Under the pieces are notes generated by a model, which made no database searches, had not been told where the DNA came from, and worked only from the letters and a program-made list of their open reading frames with translations. DNA of 62,491 nt from Nocardioides sp. (lineage in GTDB: Bacteria > Actinomycetota > Actinomycetes > Propionibacteriales > Nocardioidaceae): positions 1 to 62,491 of the forward strand of contig NZ_JAOPWY010000186.1 in assembly GCF_025965415.1 (NCBI RefSeq), written 5' to 3'. Made by a program: the position numbers and the translations under genes. Position 1 is the stretch's first letter. Every line of letters begins with the position of its first letter. Shown piece after piece: positions 41,797-51,110 of the stretch.

Positions 41797-42387
41797 TCAG
41801 GAGTTGAAGCGCTGCTGGGTCTTCTCCAGGCCGTCGGAGATCAGCGACTCGACCGCGTCGGCGGCGTCGGAGACCTGGAACGGCAGCTCCTTGCGCTCGA
41901 CCGTGGAGTAGTTGGAGAGCACGAAGTCGGCGACGTCCTGGCGTCCCGACGGGCGGCCGATGCCGGCCCGCACGCGGTAGAAGTCGCCGGTGCCGAAGGA
42001 CGAGCGCATCGACTTGAGGCCGTTGTGGCCGTTGTCGCCACCGCCGAACTTGATGCGGAGGGCGCCGAAAGCGATGTCGAGCTCGTCGTGGATGGCGATC
42101 ACGTGGTCGGGCTCGACCTTGTAGAACGAGGCCAGCGCCTTGACCGGCCCGCCGGACTCGTTCATGTAGCCGCGGCCGCGGGCCAGCACCACGCGGGGAC
42201 CGCCGAGGGCGAGACGGCCCTCGACGACGTCGGCCCGGCCGGACTTGTGGCTGCGGAAGGAGCTTCCCATCCGGCTCGCCAGCTCGTCGGTGACGAGGTA
42301 GCCGATGTTGTGGCGGTGCCCGGCATAGGCCGGACCGGGGTTGCCGAGGCCGACCACCAGCCACACCCCGTCGTCAGTGCCCGCCAT
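41797..42387 (-). CDS. pth: Peptidyl-tRNA hydrolase
   Basis: A 196-residue enzyme that frees tRNA from prematurely released peptidyl-tRNA. The start ATG 42387 follows GGGAGGA. Catalytic and binding residues are present: VVGLGNPGPAYAGHRHNIGY (Asn16, His26), GYMNESGGPV, VIAIHDELDIAFGALRIKFGGGDNGHNGLKS and FYRVRAGIGRP. The usual order rplY-pth is kept, with a 107-base gap containing two hairpins. Confidence 0.95.
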   Translation of the reverse strand: MAGTDDGVWLVVGLGNPGPAYAGHRHNIGYLVTDELASRMGSSFRSHKSGRADVVEGRLALGGPRVVLARGRGYMNESGGPVKALASFYKVEPDHVIAIHDELDIAFGALRIKFGGGDNGHNGLKSMRSSFGTGDFYRVRAGIGRPSGRQDVADFVLSNYSTVERKELPFQVSDAADAVESLISDGLEKTQQRFNS

Positions 42388-42417
42388 GTGTCCATCCTCC
42401 CAAGCCGTCGGGTCGGC

Positions 42418-42457
42418 GCGGGTGCGCCGCAGAAATGCGACGAGTCGGCGCACCCGC
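42418..42457 (-). terminator. Hairpin A between rplY and pth
   Basis: A perfect 12-base stem, GCGGGTGCGCCG (42418-42429) with CGGCGCACCCGC (42446-42457), and a 16-base loop. Its right arm shares 42446-42451 with hairpin B, so the two cannot fully form together. Confidence 0.6.
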
Positions 42458-42487
42458 CCACGGATCGTGGGCAGACGCGCCGACTCG
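42441..42487 (-). terminator. Hairpin B just after rplY
   Basis: An 11-base stem (42441-42451 with 42477-42487) starting 7 bases after the rplY stop. Its loop contains a second stem, GCCCAC / GTGGGC (42456-42461 with 42467-42472). It probably acts as the rplY terminator; there is no T tract. Confidence 0.6.
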
Positions 42488-42494
42488 GCGGGGG

Positions 42495-43187
42495 TCACTC
42501 GGAGTCGGTGCCCTCGGCCTCGATGGCAGCGTCCTCGGCCTTGGCCTCGACCTGCGCGTCGGCGATCTCGGCATCGGAGACGTCGTGCTCGATGCCGGCC
42601 TCGGCCTCGGCCTCCTCCAGCTCGGCCTCGAGGGCCTCGGCGGAGATCTGCTCGGTCACGTTGACGATGAGCAGCTCCTCGTCGGCGAGCAGCGTGGTGC
42701 CCGACGGGAGGTCCAGGTCCTTGGCGAGGATCTGGGTGCCGGCGACGGCGCCCGCGACGGAGACCTCGAAGAACTCGGGGATGTGCGTGGCCTCGGCCTC
42801 GACGGAGACCACGGTGTTCTCGTTGACGACCAGGGTCTCGGGAGCGGCGTCGCCCACGACGTGGATCGGGACGTCGACGGTGACCTTCTCGCCGCGAATG
42901 ACGGCGACGAAGTCGAGGTGCTCGATGACGCGGCGGATCGGGTCGACCTGGACGTCCTTGGTCAGCGCGAGCTGCTCGGAGCCGTCGACGTCGAGCGCGA
43001 GGAGCGCGTTGGCGCCACCGTGCTTGAGGGCCATCATCGTCTGGTGGCCGGGCAGGATCACGTGGATCGGGTCGTTGCCGTGGCCGTAGATGACGGCAGG
43101 GATCTTGTTGTCGCGGCGGATGCGGCGGGCGGCACCCTTGCCGAACTCGGTGCGGGCCTCGGCGACGATCTTCTCGGGGGCAGACAT
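42495..43187 (-). CDS. rplY: Ribosomal protein L25/general stress protein Ctc
   Basis: A 230-residue member of the long TL5/CTC form, which binds 5S rRNA. The N domain (about 1-92) has FGKGAARRIRRDNKIPAVIYGHG and LLALDVDG; the C domain (about 95-185) is the beta-rich TL5 extension (VPIHVVGDAAPETLVV). The last 45 residues are almost all Ala, Glu and Asp, an acidic tail frequent in actinobacteria. I take ATG 43187 because GGAG lies 6 bases before it; ATG 43199 is also possible. Confidence 0.93.
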   Translation of the reverse strand: MSAPEKIVAEARTEFGKGAARRIRRDNKIPAVIYGHGNDPIHVILPGHQTMMALKHGGANALLALDVDGSEQLALTKDVQVDPIRRVIEHLDFVAVIRGEKVTVDVPIHVVGDAAPETLVVNENTVVSVEAEATHIPEFFEVSVAGAVAGTQILAKDLDLPSGTTLLADEELLIVNVTEQISAEALEAELEEAEAEAGIEHDVSDAEIADAQVEAKAEDAAIEAEGTDSE

Positions 43188-43267
43188 GCTGTTCTCCATC
43201 TGTCGGGGTCTGGGTCAGGCCCGGCGGGGCCTGAGGATCTGGGGCTCGGCGCTCCGGAGACGACGAA

Positions 43268-43295
43268 CGCCGCGCTCCGGATCGTGAGCGCGGCG
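43268..43295 (-). terminator. Hairpin upstream of rplY
   Basis: A 10-base perfect stem CGCCGCGCTC / GAGCGCGGCG with an 8-base loop. It lies 110 bases beyond the end of the ABC operon (43405) and 81 bases before rplY. It could end the ABC transcript or form part of the rplY leader. Confidence 0.5.
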
Positions 43296-43404
43296 CAGTG
43301 TGGACGGCCGGCCCAGTCGATCACGGAGTCCCCGTCGTTCGATGGGCTCCCTCGCCGAGGCAACCCGTGAACTCTAGACCCGCGCCGTGGGCCGGGTCGA
43401 ATCC

Positions 43405-44190
43405 TCAGATCTTGTCGAGGGTGGCACCGGAGCGGCTCAGCTGCTCGAAGAGCCGGATCGCCGCCATGCCCACCGCGAGGTAGGCCAGCCCGATGAGCAG
43501 CTCGGTCAGCACCAGCCCCGACACCGCACCCCAGGCCGCCCCCTCGGCGAGCATCCGGGTCGCCTCGATGGCGTGCGTCAGCGGCAGGCAGCGGCCGACC
43601 GCGGCCATCCAGCCCGGGAGGTCGTCGAGCGCGACGTTGGTGCCGGTGAAGACGAGCAGGACGAGGAAGAAGACGTTGCCGAGGGTCGCACCCTCCCGGT
43701 AGACGAGGTTGATCGCGCCCATGACCAGCCCGAGCCCGGTCGAGGCGAGCGAGCCGACGGCGACCACGAGTGCCATCGGCAGCCATGCGTTCCCCGGGAC
43801 GTCGGCGCCGAGGAGCAGGGTGCCGACGACGACGCCGAACATCGCGACGAACCAGCCGTTGGCGATCACCGGCATCGCCCGCCCGAGGAACAGCGGGATC
43901 CGTCGCGCCGGCGTCGTCAGCACGAGCCCCAGGGTCTGGGAGTAGCGCTCCCCCGCGATCGTCGACGACATCGCGAACAGGCACGGGATCGCCGCGTAGT
44001 TGAGGGCGTTGCCGATGATGTAGAACCGGTCGTCACCCACCCCCGCCGCGCGACCGATGTAGGCGAACAGCAGGATCTGGCAGACCGGCGAGACCAGCAG
44101 TGCCGGGACGAAGATCCACGGGTTCATCCACCCGAACATCGCGCGATAGCTCATCAGCCCGCCGATGAAGAAGATGCGCGCGCTCGTCAT
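43405..44190 (-). CDS. ABC-2 type transporter permease
   Basis: A 261-residue membrane protein with six hydrophobic segments. It has the ABC-2 signature MSSTIAGERYSQTLGLVLTTPARR, the conserved ER-x2-TL cytosolic motif that contacts the ATPase, and LTHAIEATRML near the end. It is the third gene of an exporter operon (45993 to 43405). The operon resembles DrrA/B-type drug or lipid exporters with two different permeases; the substrate is unknown. Confidence 0.85.
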   Translation of the reverse strand: MTSARIFFIGGLMSYRAMFGWMNPWIFVPALLVSPVCQILLFAYIGRAAGVGDDRFYIIGNALNYAAIPCLFAMSSTIAGERYSQTLGLVLTTPARRIPLFLGRAMPVIANGWFVAMFGVVVGTLLLGADVPGNAWLPMALVVAVGSLASTGLGLVMGAINLVYREGATLGNVFFLVLLVFTGTNVALDDLPGWMAAVGRCLPLTHAIEATRMLAEGAAWGAVSGLVLTELLIGLAYLAVGMAAIRLFEQLSRSGATLDKI

Positions 44191-44200
44191 CCCGCGGCCC

Positions 44201-44971
44201 TCACGTCAGCGCCAGCGTCGCGTTGCGCCGGGCCGAGTCGATGAGGCGTACGCCGAGCCAGCCGGCGATCGCGGCGTAGACCAGCCCCACCGCCGCGCAG
44301 ATCGCCAGATTCAGCCACGGGCTCTCCCCCGCGGCCGCGGCCCGCATCGCCTCGACCGCCCAGGTCGGGGCGAGCGCCCACGACAGCGGGCGCAGCGCGT
44401 CGGGCAGGAGGTCGAGGGGGATCACGAAGCCGCACAGCAGCCAGCCGGGGTACTCGAGGGCCGCGCCGAGCGCCCACGAGGTGCGGTAGCGCACGGCGGT
44501 CACGGACAGGAGGAAGCCGAACAGCGCGATCGTGACGGTGGCCATCAGGATCGCCACGACGAACAGCGGCCAGTTCTCGACGCGGAGCGGGACGTCGAAG
44601 ACCCACCAGTCCCACAGCACGGTGGCCACCACGCTGTAGAGGCCGATGGTGGCCATCGCGAAGGTGATGGGCAGCAGCACGAGCGCGAAGGGCGTCGGGG
44701 CGGCGACCACCAGCTCGAGCGTCCCCGCCCACCGCTCGCGCTGGACGAGGGTGCTGGCGCTCACGGTCTGCGAGGTCCAGATCCCCATCGCCGCGGCGCC
44801 GATGCCGGCGTACAGCATCGCCTCGGGGTCGCCGTCGACCTGGTAGACGAGCAGTGCGGCGGTGGCGAACATCAGCGGGAAGAAGACCGCGAGGAAGCCC
44901 TCGAAGGGCGAGAACACCAGGATCTTGAGCTGGAGCTGGTAGCAGACCCAGAGCTGCCGGAGGCGGCTCAT
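44201..44971 (-). CDS. ABC-2 type transporter permease
   Basis: A 256-residue membrane protein, paralogous to the next gene. Its signature is VQRERWAGTLELVVAAPTP (ER-x2-TL) with about six helices and LAPTWAVEAMRAAA near the C end. The ATG at 44971 overlaps the ATPase stop. It probably pairs with the 43405 permease as a heterodimer. Confidence 0.85.
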   Translation of the reverse strand: MSRLRQLWVCYQLQLKILVFSPFEGFLAVFFPLMFATAALLVYQVDGDPEAMLYAGIGAAAMGIWTSQTVSASTLVQRERWAGTLELVVAAPTPFALVLLPITFAMATIGLYSVVATVLWDWWVFDVPLRVENWPLFVVAILMATVTIALFGFLLSVTAVRYRTSWALGAALEYPGWLLCGFVIPLDLLPDALRPLSWALAPTWAVEAMRAAAAGESPWLNLAICAAVGLVYAAIAGWLGVRLIDSARRNATLALT

Positions 44972-45993
44972 CTGGTGACCAGCTCGACGTAGGCGTCCTC
45001 GAGGGTGGGGTCGCGGTGGCTGACCCGCCCGACGCGTACGTCGCCGAGCCGGCCGAGCACGGCACCGGTGACCTCGACGCCGGGCTCGCACGCGACGACC
45101 AGCACCTGCGACTGACCGCGCTCCTCGACGTTGACCGAGCGGACGCCGGCGACGGACCCGACGGCGGCGAGCGCCTCGTCGGGCACGCCGAACGTCTCGA
45201 CCTCGACGACCCGTCCGGAGCTGACGAGGGTCTTGAGCTCGGCGGGCGTGCCCTCGGCGACGAGCTCGCCCGACCTGATCACCGCGATCCGGTCACACAG
45301 CTCGTCGGCCTCGAACATGTAGTGCGTGGTCAGCAGCACGGTCTTGCCCTGCTCGCGCAGACCCGCGATCGTCGCACGCAGCTCGCGGGCCCCGACGGGG
45401 TCGATGCCGATGGAGGGCTCGTCGAGGAAGAACACGTCGGGGTCGTGCAGCAGGCCGCGGGCGATGTGCAGCCGCTGCCGCATGCCGCGGGAGTAGCCCT
45501 CGACCTTCTCGCCCTCGCGGCCGGTCAGCCCCACGAGCTCCAGCAGGCCGCCGATGCGCGCCTTCTGCTCGCGCGCCGGCACGCCGTAGAGCTCGGAGAA
45601 GTAGCGCAGGTTGTCGAGGCCGCTGAGCCGTTCGTAGAGCCCACGGTCGCCGCCGAAGACGTAGCCGATCCGGCTGCGCACCTCACGCACGTCGGCGACC
45701 ACGTCGTGGCCGAGCACGCTCGCACTGCCCGACGTCGGGAGGAGCAGGGTGATGAGCATCTTGATCGTGGTGGTCTTGCCGGCGCCGTTGGGACCGAGCA
45801 GGCCGAAGAGCTCTCCCGGAGCGATCTCGAAGCTGACGCCCTTCACCGCCTCGACGGTCTTGCGCTGCGGGCGGAGCACCCCCTGCTTGGTCCTGAAGGT
45901 GCGGCGCAGGTCGCGCGCCACCACGGCGGAGAGGTCCTGGGACGGCGGCACTCGCGGCACGTTACCGACCGACGACGGCCGAGGGCCCCTCAT
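44968..45993 (-). CDS. ABC transporter ATP-binding protein
   Basis: A 341-residue ATPase. Walker A is GPNGAGKTT (about 67-75), the signature YSRGMRQRL, Walker B VFFLDEPSIGIDP, and the switch His in LLTTHYM. The C-terminal 80 residues are the extra domain of DrrA/NatA-type exporters. ATG 45993 is taken; GTG 45960 would give a more usual N end. It is divergent from pepN, 55 bases away. Confidence 0.9.
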   Translation of the reverse strand: MRGPRPSSVGNVPRVPPSQDLSAVVARDLRRTFRTKQGVLRPQRKTVEAVKGVSFEIAPGELFGLLGPNGAGKTTTIKMLITLLLPTSGSASVLGHDVVADVREVRSRIGYVFGGDRGLYERLSGLDNLRYFSELYGVPAREQKARIGGLLELVGLTGREGEKVEGYSRGMRQRLHIARGLLHDPDVFFLDEPSIGIDPVGARELRATIAGLREQGKTVLLTTHYMFEADELCDRIAVIRSGELVAEGTPAELKTLVSSGRVVEVETFGVPDEALAAVGSVAGVRSVNVEERGQSQVLVVACEPGVEVTGAVLGRLGDVRVGRVSHRDPTLEDAYVELVTR

Positions 45994-46036
45994 TTGGCGG
46001 GCGCGTACGCGGGCGTCGTGCGACGGAGCCTGCCCC

Positions 46037-46042
46037 TAGGGT
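46037..46042 (+). promoter_or_regulatory. Candidate -10 box of pepN, leaderless start
   Basis: TAGGGT lies 6 bases before the GTG at 46049. This spacing fits a leaderless transcript, in which the start codon is at or next to the first base of the mRNA. No ribosome site is seen. Similar boxes are at 57009 and 60503. Confidence 0.5.
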
Positions 46043-46048
46043 GGCCGG

Positions 46049-48487
46049 GTGCCCCTGATGCTGCCCGAGGCGCGCGAGCGCGCCGTCCTGCTGACCGACG
46101 TCCACACCGAGCTGCACCTCGACCTCACCTCCACCGAGGACTTCGGGGTCGAGGCGACGATCTCCTTCCGCTGCACCGAGCCCGGCGCCTCGTCGTTCCT
46201 CGAGCTCAACGGCGGCACCGACGTCACCCTCGACGGCGAGCCGGCGGCGTACGCCGACGGCCGCATCGCGCTGCCCGACCTCGCCGAGCACAACGAGGTG
46301 CGGGTCACCGCGCGGATGCCCTACGTCACCGACGGTGACGGGATGACGGTCACCGTGGACCCCGCCGACGGCGAGCGCTACGTCTGCGCGCACACCTCGA
46401 TGGACATCACCCAGAAGGTCATCCCCTGCTTCGACCAGCCCGACATCAAGTCGACGTTCGCGCTGTCCGTGACCGCGCCGACGCACTGGACGGTGCTGGC
46501 CAACGGCACGCTCGCCGGCCGGGAGGGCGACACGTGGACCTTCGAGAAGACGCCGCCCTTCTCGTCCTACCTCTTCACGCTCGTCGGCGGCCCCTGGGTC
46601 TCGCTGACCTGGGACGAGCCCTACGCCCCCGCACCGGGCGGCACGCTGCCCTTCGGCTGGCACGCCCGGGCGTCGCAGGAGCCTGAGCTGCGGCGCGACT
46701 TCGACGAGCTGAGGCGGATCACCAGCGCCTGCTTCCAGCACTACACGACCGTCTTCGAGCCCGAATATCCCTACGCCGACTACCAGCAGGTCTTCGCGCC
46801 CGGGCTCAACTGGGGCGCCATGGAGTTCCCCGGGTGCGTCGTCTTCCGCGACCAGGCGCTCACCCAGGGCACGCCGACCGAGCTCGAGCGCGAGTGGCTC
46901 GCCTCGACCATCGCGCACGAGATGGCGCACATGTGGTTCGGCGACCTGGTCACGATGAAGTGGTGGGAGGACTCGTGGCTCAACGAGTCGTTCGCCGACT
47001 TCATGGGCTACGACGTCGCGGGCGTCGCGGCCGGCTACACCGACGCGTGGACCTCGGCCGCGATCACCCGCAAGCCGATGGGCTACCGCGCCGACCGGCG
47101 CCGCTCGACGCACCCGATCGCGGAGGACACCGAGAAGATCGTCGACGTCGACACCGCCTTCGCCAACTTCGACATGATCACCTACGCCAAGGGCAACGCG
47201 ACCCTGGCGCAGCTGGGCCACTGGCTGGGCGAGGAGGACTTCCTCGCCGGCGTCAACCGGCACCTGACCTCCCACGCCTTCGGCAACGCCGACCTCGCCG
47301 ACTTCCTCGACTCGCTCGACTCCGCGACCGACCTCGACGTCCGGTCGTGGGCGCAGGCCTGGCTGCGGACGACGGGCTTCGACACCCTGGTGGTGACGCG
47401 AGAGGGCGACGTCCCCGTGCTCACCCGTGAGGGCTCGCGGCCGCACCGCCTCACCGTGTCGGCGTACGACGACGCGATGGCGCTGGTCGGCTCGCGGGAC
47501 GTGCATCTCGGTGACGAGCCGGTGCGGCTGGAGGAGTTCACCGGTCGGGTCGTGGTCCCCAACTCCGGCGACGAGACCTTCGCGGTGATCCGTCCCGACG
47601 AGCAGTCGTGGGTCGCGATCACGGCCGGGCTCTCGTCGGTCGAGTCCCCCCTGACCCGCGCGATGCTGTGGTGGACCGCCGTCGACCTCTGCGAGTCGCA
47701 GGTCATCTCCATCGCCGACCTCGTCGATCTCGCCGACCGGCACCTGCGCCCCGAGGAGCACCCGGTGGTCTTCGAGGGCATGATGCGCTGGCTGGTCGGG
47801 CCGGTGTCCTTCAGCGCGCCGACCCAATCGATGATCCGCAGGTACGCCGAGCCCGCTGAGGTTGCCGGTCTCCTCGCCGTGGTCGCCGACATCGCCCGCG
47901 CCGCGGTCGACAGCGGCAATCCCCTGCTGGCACCGAGCGCGAGCCGCACGCTGGCGCGCTTCGGCACCGACCCGGCCCCGCTCGTCGAGCTGCTCGGGCG
48001 CGACGACGTCGAGCAGGCGGTGCGGTGGGCGGCGGTCCACCGGCTCGCCGAGCTCGGCGACGCCTCGCACATCGACGACGAGGTCGCGCGCGACCGGTCC
48101 GTCTCAGGGCACCTCGCCGAGCTGATGGCGCGGGCCGCCGTCCCCACCCCCGAGGCCAAGGCCGAGATGTGGGAGCGGCTGATGGGTGGCGAGCTCGGCA
48201 GCCACGAGTTCCACGCGGTCGACATCGGCTTCTGGGGCTGGGAGCAGGCCGACCTGGTCCGCCCCTACCTCACCCGCTACGTCACCGACGGCCTCGAGCT
48301 GGCCCGCCGCTCCGGCCAGGGGATGGGCGACGTTATCGGCGACGCCTTCCCGGTGCTGCCGCTCACCGTCGGCGTACGACGTGAGCTGCGCGCCGCGGTC
48401 GCCGAGGCGCTGGCCGGCGGCGAGGTGCCGACCGTGCTGGCGCGGTCGTGGAACGACGCGCTCGACGACCTCGACCGCACGCTCTGA
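46049..48487 (+). CDS. pepN: Aminopeptidase N (M1 zinc metallopeptidase)
   Basis: An 812-residue cytosolic enzyme removing N-terminal residues from peptides. The exopeptidase motif is GAMEFPG (256-262) and the zinc site HEMAH (290-294) with Glu313 in WLNESFADF, at the standard spacing; the transition-state Tyr is Tyr379. The C-terminal 400 residues form the ERAP-like helical domain. The length is typical of actinobacterial PepN. The GTG start is preceded by a -10-like TAGGGT and no ribosome site. Confidence 0.95.
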   Translation: MPLMLPEARERAVLLTDVHTELHLDLTSTEDFGVEATISFRCTEPGASSFLELNGGTDVTLDGEPAAYADGRIALPDLAEHNEVRVTARMPYVTDGDGMTVTVDPADGERYVCAHTSMDITQKVIPCFDQPDIKSTFALSVTAPTHWTVLANGTLAGREGDTWTFEKTPPFSSYLFTLVGGPWVSLTWDEPYAPAPGGTLPFGWHARASQEPELRRDFDELRRITSACFQHYTTVFEPEYPYADYQQVFAPGLNWGAMEFPGCVVFRDQALTQGTPTELEREWLASTIAHEMAHMWFGDLVTMKWWEDSWLNESFADFMGYDVAGVAAGYTDAWTSAAITRKPMGYRADRRRSTHPIAEDTEKIVDVDTAFANFDMITYAKGNATLAQLGHWLGEEDFLAGVNRHLTSHAFGNADLADFLDSLDSATDLDVRSWAQAWLRTTGFDTLVVTREGDVPVLTREGSRPHRLTVSAYDDAMALVGSRDVHLGDEPVRLEEFTGRVVVPNSGDETFAVIRPDEQSWVAITAGLSSVESPLTRAMLWWTAVDLCESQVISIADLVDLADRHLRPEEHPVVFEGMMRWLVGPVSFSAPTQSMIRRYAEPAEVAGLLAVVADIARAAVDSGNPLLAPSASRTLARFGTDPAPLVELLGRDDVEQAVRWAAVHRLAELGDASHIDDEVARDRSVSGHLAELMARAAVPTPEAKAEMWERLMGGELGSHEFHAVDIGFWGWEQADLVRPYLTRYVTDGLELARRSGQGMGDVIGDAFPVLPLTVGVRRELRAAVAEALAGGEVPTVLARSWNDALDDLDRTL

Positions 48488-48535
48488 GCCTCGGCCCCGG
48501 ACAACGCAGCCAGCGTGCGTGCCGGGCGGCGCTGA

Positions 48536-49516
48536 TCAGGCGTGGCCGTCGAACATGGAGGTGACGGACCCGTCCTCGAAGACCTCGCGGATCGCCCGCG
48601 CGATGAGCGGCGCGATCGAAAGCGTGGTCAGCTTGTCGAACTGCTTCTCCGAGGGGATCGGGAGCGTGTTGGTGACCACGACCTCCATCGCCATCGAGTT
48701 CTTGAGCCGGTCGACCGCCGGGTCGGAGAGGATCGGGTGCGTCGCCGCGATGATCACGCCGGCGGCGCCGGCGGCCATGCACGCCTCAGCGGCCTTCACG
48801 ATCGTGCCGCCGGTGTCGATCATGTCGTCGGTCAGGATGCAGATCTTGCCGGCCACGTCACCGACGACGCGGTTGGCGACGACCTCGTTGGCCACGTCGG
48901 TGCGGCGGGTCTTGTGGATGAACGCCAGCGGGGCGCCGCCGAGGCGGGCCGACCAGCGCTCGGCGACCTTGATCCGGCCGGCGTCCGGCGAGACGACGGC
49001 GAGCTGCTGGTCGCCGTACTTCTCATTGACGTAGTCGGTGAGGATCGGCAGTGCCATCAGGTGGTCGACGGGGCCGTCGAAGAAGCCCTGGATCTGGTCG
49101 GCGTGCAGGTCGACCGTGATCAGCCGGTCGGCGCCGGCGGTCTTGAAGAGGTCGGCCATGAGCCGCGCCGAGATCGGCTCGCGGCCGCGGTGCTTCTTGT
49201 CCTGGCGGGCGTAGCCGTAGAAGGGCATGACCACCGTGATCCGCTTCGCCGAGGCCCGCTTGAGGGCGTCGACCATGATCAGGTGCTCCATGATCCACTC
49301 GTTGATCGGAGCGGTGTGGCTCTGGATCACGAAGGCGTCACAGCCCCGCACCGACTCCTCGTAGCGGACGTAGAGCTCGCCGTTGGCGAACTCGTAGGCG
49401 CTCTGCGGCACGAGTCCGCACTCGAGGAGGTCGACGACCTCCTGCGACAGGTCGGGGTGCGCCCGACCACTGAAGACCATCAAGTTCTTCTCGGTGGTCC
49501 GCTTCATTCCGGTCAC
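48536..49516 (-). CDS. prs: Ribose-phosphate pyrophosphokinase
   Basis: A 326-residue enzyme making PRPP from ribose-5-phosphate and ATP for nucleotide, His and Trp synthesis. The start GTG 49516 (VTGMKRTTEKN) is 9 bases after GAGGAG. Motifs: FSGRAHPDLSQEV, MPFYGYARQDKKHRGREPI (flexible loop), TVDLHADQIQGFFD and the PRPP loop ILTDDMIDTGGT. The gene follows glmU by 101 bases, a standard actinobacterial order. Confidence 0.96.
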   Translation of the reverse strand: MTGMKRTTEKNLMVFSGRAHPDLSQEVVDLLECGLVPQSAYEFANGELYVRYEESVRGCDAFVIQSHTAPINEWIMEHLIMVDALKRASAKRITVVMPFYGYARQDKKHRGREPISARLMADLFKTAGADRLITVDLHADQIQGFFDGPVDHLMALPILTDYVNEKYGDQQLAVVSPDAGRIKVAERWSARLGGAPLAFIHKTRRTDVANEVVANRVVGDVAGKICILTDDMIDTGGTIVKAAEACMAAGAAGVIIAATHPILSDPAVDRLKNSMAMEVVVTNTLPIPSEKQFDKLTTLSIAPLIARAIREVFEDGSVTSMFDGHA

Positions 49517-49617
49517 GCGACGCGACTCCTCGCTGGGCTCGTCAGCTTCGGGGGTGGCTCGTTCGGAGGTGCTGCCCAGATTCTCGCCCACCGACCGGTC
49601 CATCCCCAACCCCGGGG

Positions 49618-51054
49618 TCACCCGTCGGACTTCTCCTGCTGTTCACGGGCCGTTCGCGCCGCCTCTGCCTGGGCCGTGCCGGCCCGCTTGGCCTCCGTCC
49701 ACCCCTCCAGGTTGCGCTGCGGGTTGCTGCTCACGGCGAGCGCCCCGGCCGGCACGTTGCGGCGTACGACGGTCCCGCCCGCGGTGCCCGCACCGTCGCC
49801 CACCGACACCGGGGCGACGAAGGTGTTGTTGGAGCCGGTCTTGGCGTGGCGGCCGATGACGGTGCGGTGCTTGGCCACCCCGTCGTAGTTGGCGAAGATC
49901 GTGCCGGCGCCGATGTTGGTGCCCTCGCCGATCTCGGCGTCGCCGACGTAGGACAGGTGCGGGACCTTCGCGCCGTCGCCGATCCGGGAGTTCTTGGTCT
50001 CCACGAACGTGCCGATCTTGCCGCCGGTGCCGAGCTGGGTGCCGGGGCGGAGGTAGGCGAAGGGGCCCACGGAGGCGCCGTCACCGATCACGGCGAGCTC
50101 GCCGTGGGTGCGGACGACGCGGGCGCCGACCCCGACCTCGCAGTCCTTGAGCGTGGTGTCGGGACCGATCACGGCGTCCTCGCGCACCACGGTCGCGCCG
50201 AGGAGGTGGGTGCCGGGCAGGATCGTCACGTCCGGCTCGAGGACCACGTCGGCCTCGATCCACGTGGTGGCGGGATCCATGACGGTGACGCCGTCCTGCA
50301 TCCAGCGCGTCACGATGCGGCGGTTGAGCTCCTTGCCGAGGTCGGCGAGCTGGGCGCGGTCGTTGGCGCCCTCGGTCTGCGCCACGTCGTCGATCAGGTG
50401 GGCGCCGACGGTGAGGCCGTCCTCGCGTGCCAGGCCCACGGCGTCGGTGAGGTAGTACTCGCCCTTGGCGTTGTCGTTGGTGATCCGCGCCAGCGCCGAG
50501 ACCAGGAACTCCGCGTCGAAGGCCAGGATCCCGGAGTTGATCTCGTCGATCTCCCGCTGCTCGGGGGTCGCCTCCTTCTCCTCCACGATCGCCTCGACGT
50601 CGCCCTCGTCGTTGCGGACGATGCGGCCGTAGCCGAACGGGTTGGGCACCTTGCCGCTCAGGATGCTCACCGCGCGCTGGGCGGCCTCGTGCTCGATCGC
50701 GAACGCGCGCAGCGAGTCACCCTCCAGCAGCGGGGTGTCGCCCGCGGCGACGATCACCGTCCCGGTGGTGGTGCCCGAGGCCTCCATCGCGATGCGTACG
50801 GCGTGCCCGGTGCCCTCCTGCGTCTCCTGGACGGCCAGCACCGCGCTCGGCAGCAGCCCGGTGATGTGCGGACCCACCTGCTCGCGCTGGTGGCCCACGA
50901 CCGCGACGACGCTGGTCGGCTCCACGGCCTGCACGGCGCGCAGCACGTGGCCGATCATGGAGCGCCCGGCGATGGGGTGCAGCACCTTCATGGTCTTCGA
51001 CTTCATGCGGGTGCCGCCGCCGGCGGCGAGGACGATGACGGTGAGGTTGTCCAT
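49618..51054 (-). CDS. glmU: Bifunctional UDP-GlcNAc pyrophosphorylase/GlcN-1-P acetyltransferase
   Basis: A 478-residue two-domain enzyme making UDP-GlcNAc, the precursor of peptidoglycan and of the amino sugars in this locus. The N domain (about 1-230) has VLAAGGGTRMKSKTMKVLHPIAG and GDTPLLEG; the C domain (about 250-460) is a left-handed beta-helix with GTFVETKNSRIGDG, YVGDAEIGEG and NYDGVAKHRTVIG. Its ATG is 56 bases from the divergent tetR-type gene. Confidence 0.96.
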   Translation of the reverse strand: MDNLTVIVLAAGGGTRMKSKTMKVLHPIAGRSMIGHVLRAVQAVEPTSVVAVVGHQREQVGPHITGLLPSAVLAVQETQEGTGHAVRIAMEASGTTTGTVIVAAGDTPLLEGDSLRAFAIEHEAAQRAVSILSGKVPNPFGYGRIVRNDEGDVEAIVEEKEATPEQREIDEINSGILAFDAEFLVSALARITNDNAKGEYYLTDAVGLAREDGLTVGAHLIDDVAQTEGANDRAQLADLGKELNRRIVTRWMQDGVTVMDPATTWIEADVVLEPDVTILPGTHLLGATVVREDAVIGPDTTLKDCEVGVGARVVRTHGELAVIGDGASVGPFAYLRPGTQLGTGGKIGTFVETKNSRIGDGAKVPHLSYVGDAEIGEGTNIGAGTIFANYDGVAKHRTVIGRHAKTGSNNTFVAPVSVGDGAGTAGGTVVRRNVPAGALAVSSNPQRNLEGWTEAKRAGTAQAEAARTAREQQEKSDG

Positions 51055-51110
51055 GGCCGCAGTCTGTCACCGTCGGATCCCGGGCCGGTCCGCTGTGGTC
51101 GAATGGCCAG

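Noticed and set aside
45962..48070. A 702-codon reverse frame opposite pepN
   Set aside because: PepN has all zinc-site residues in the forward frame; the reverse product is low-complexity.
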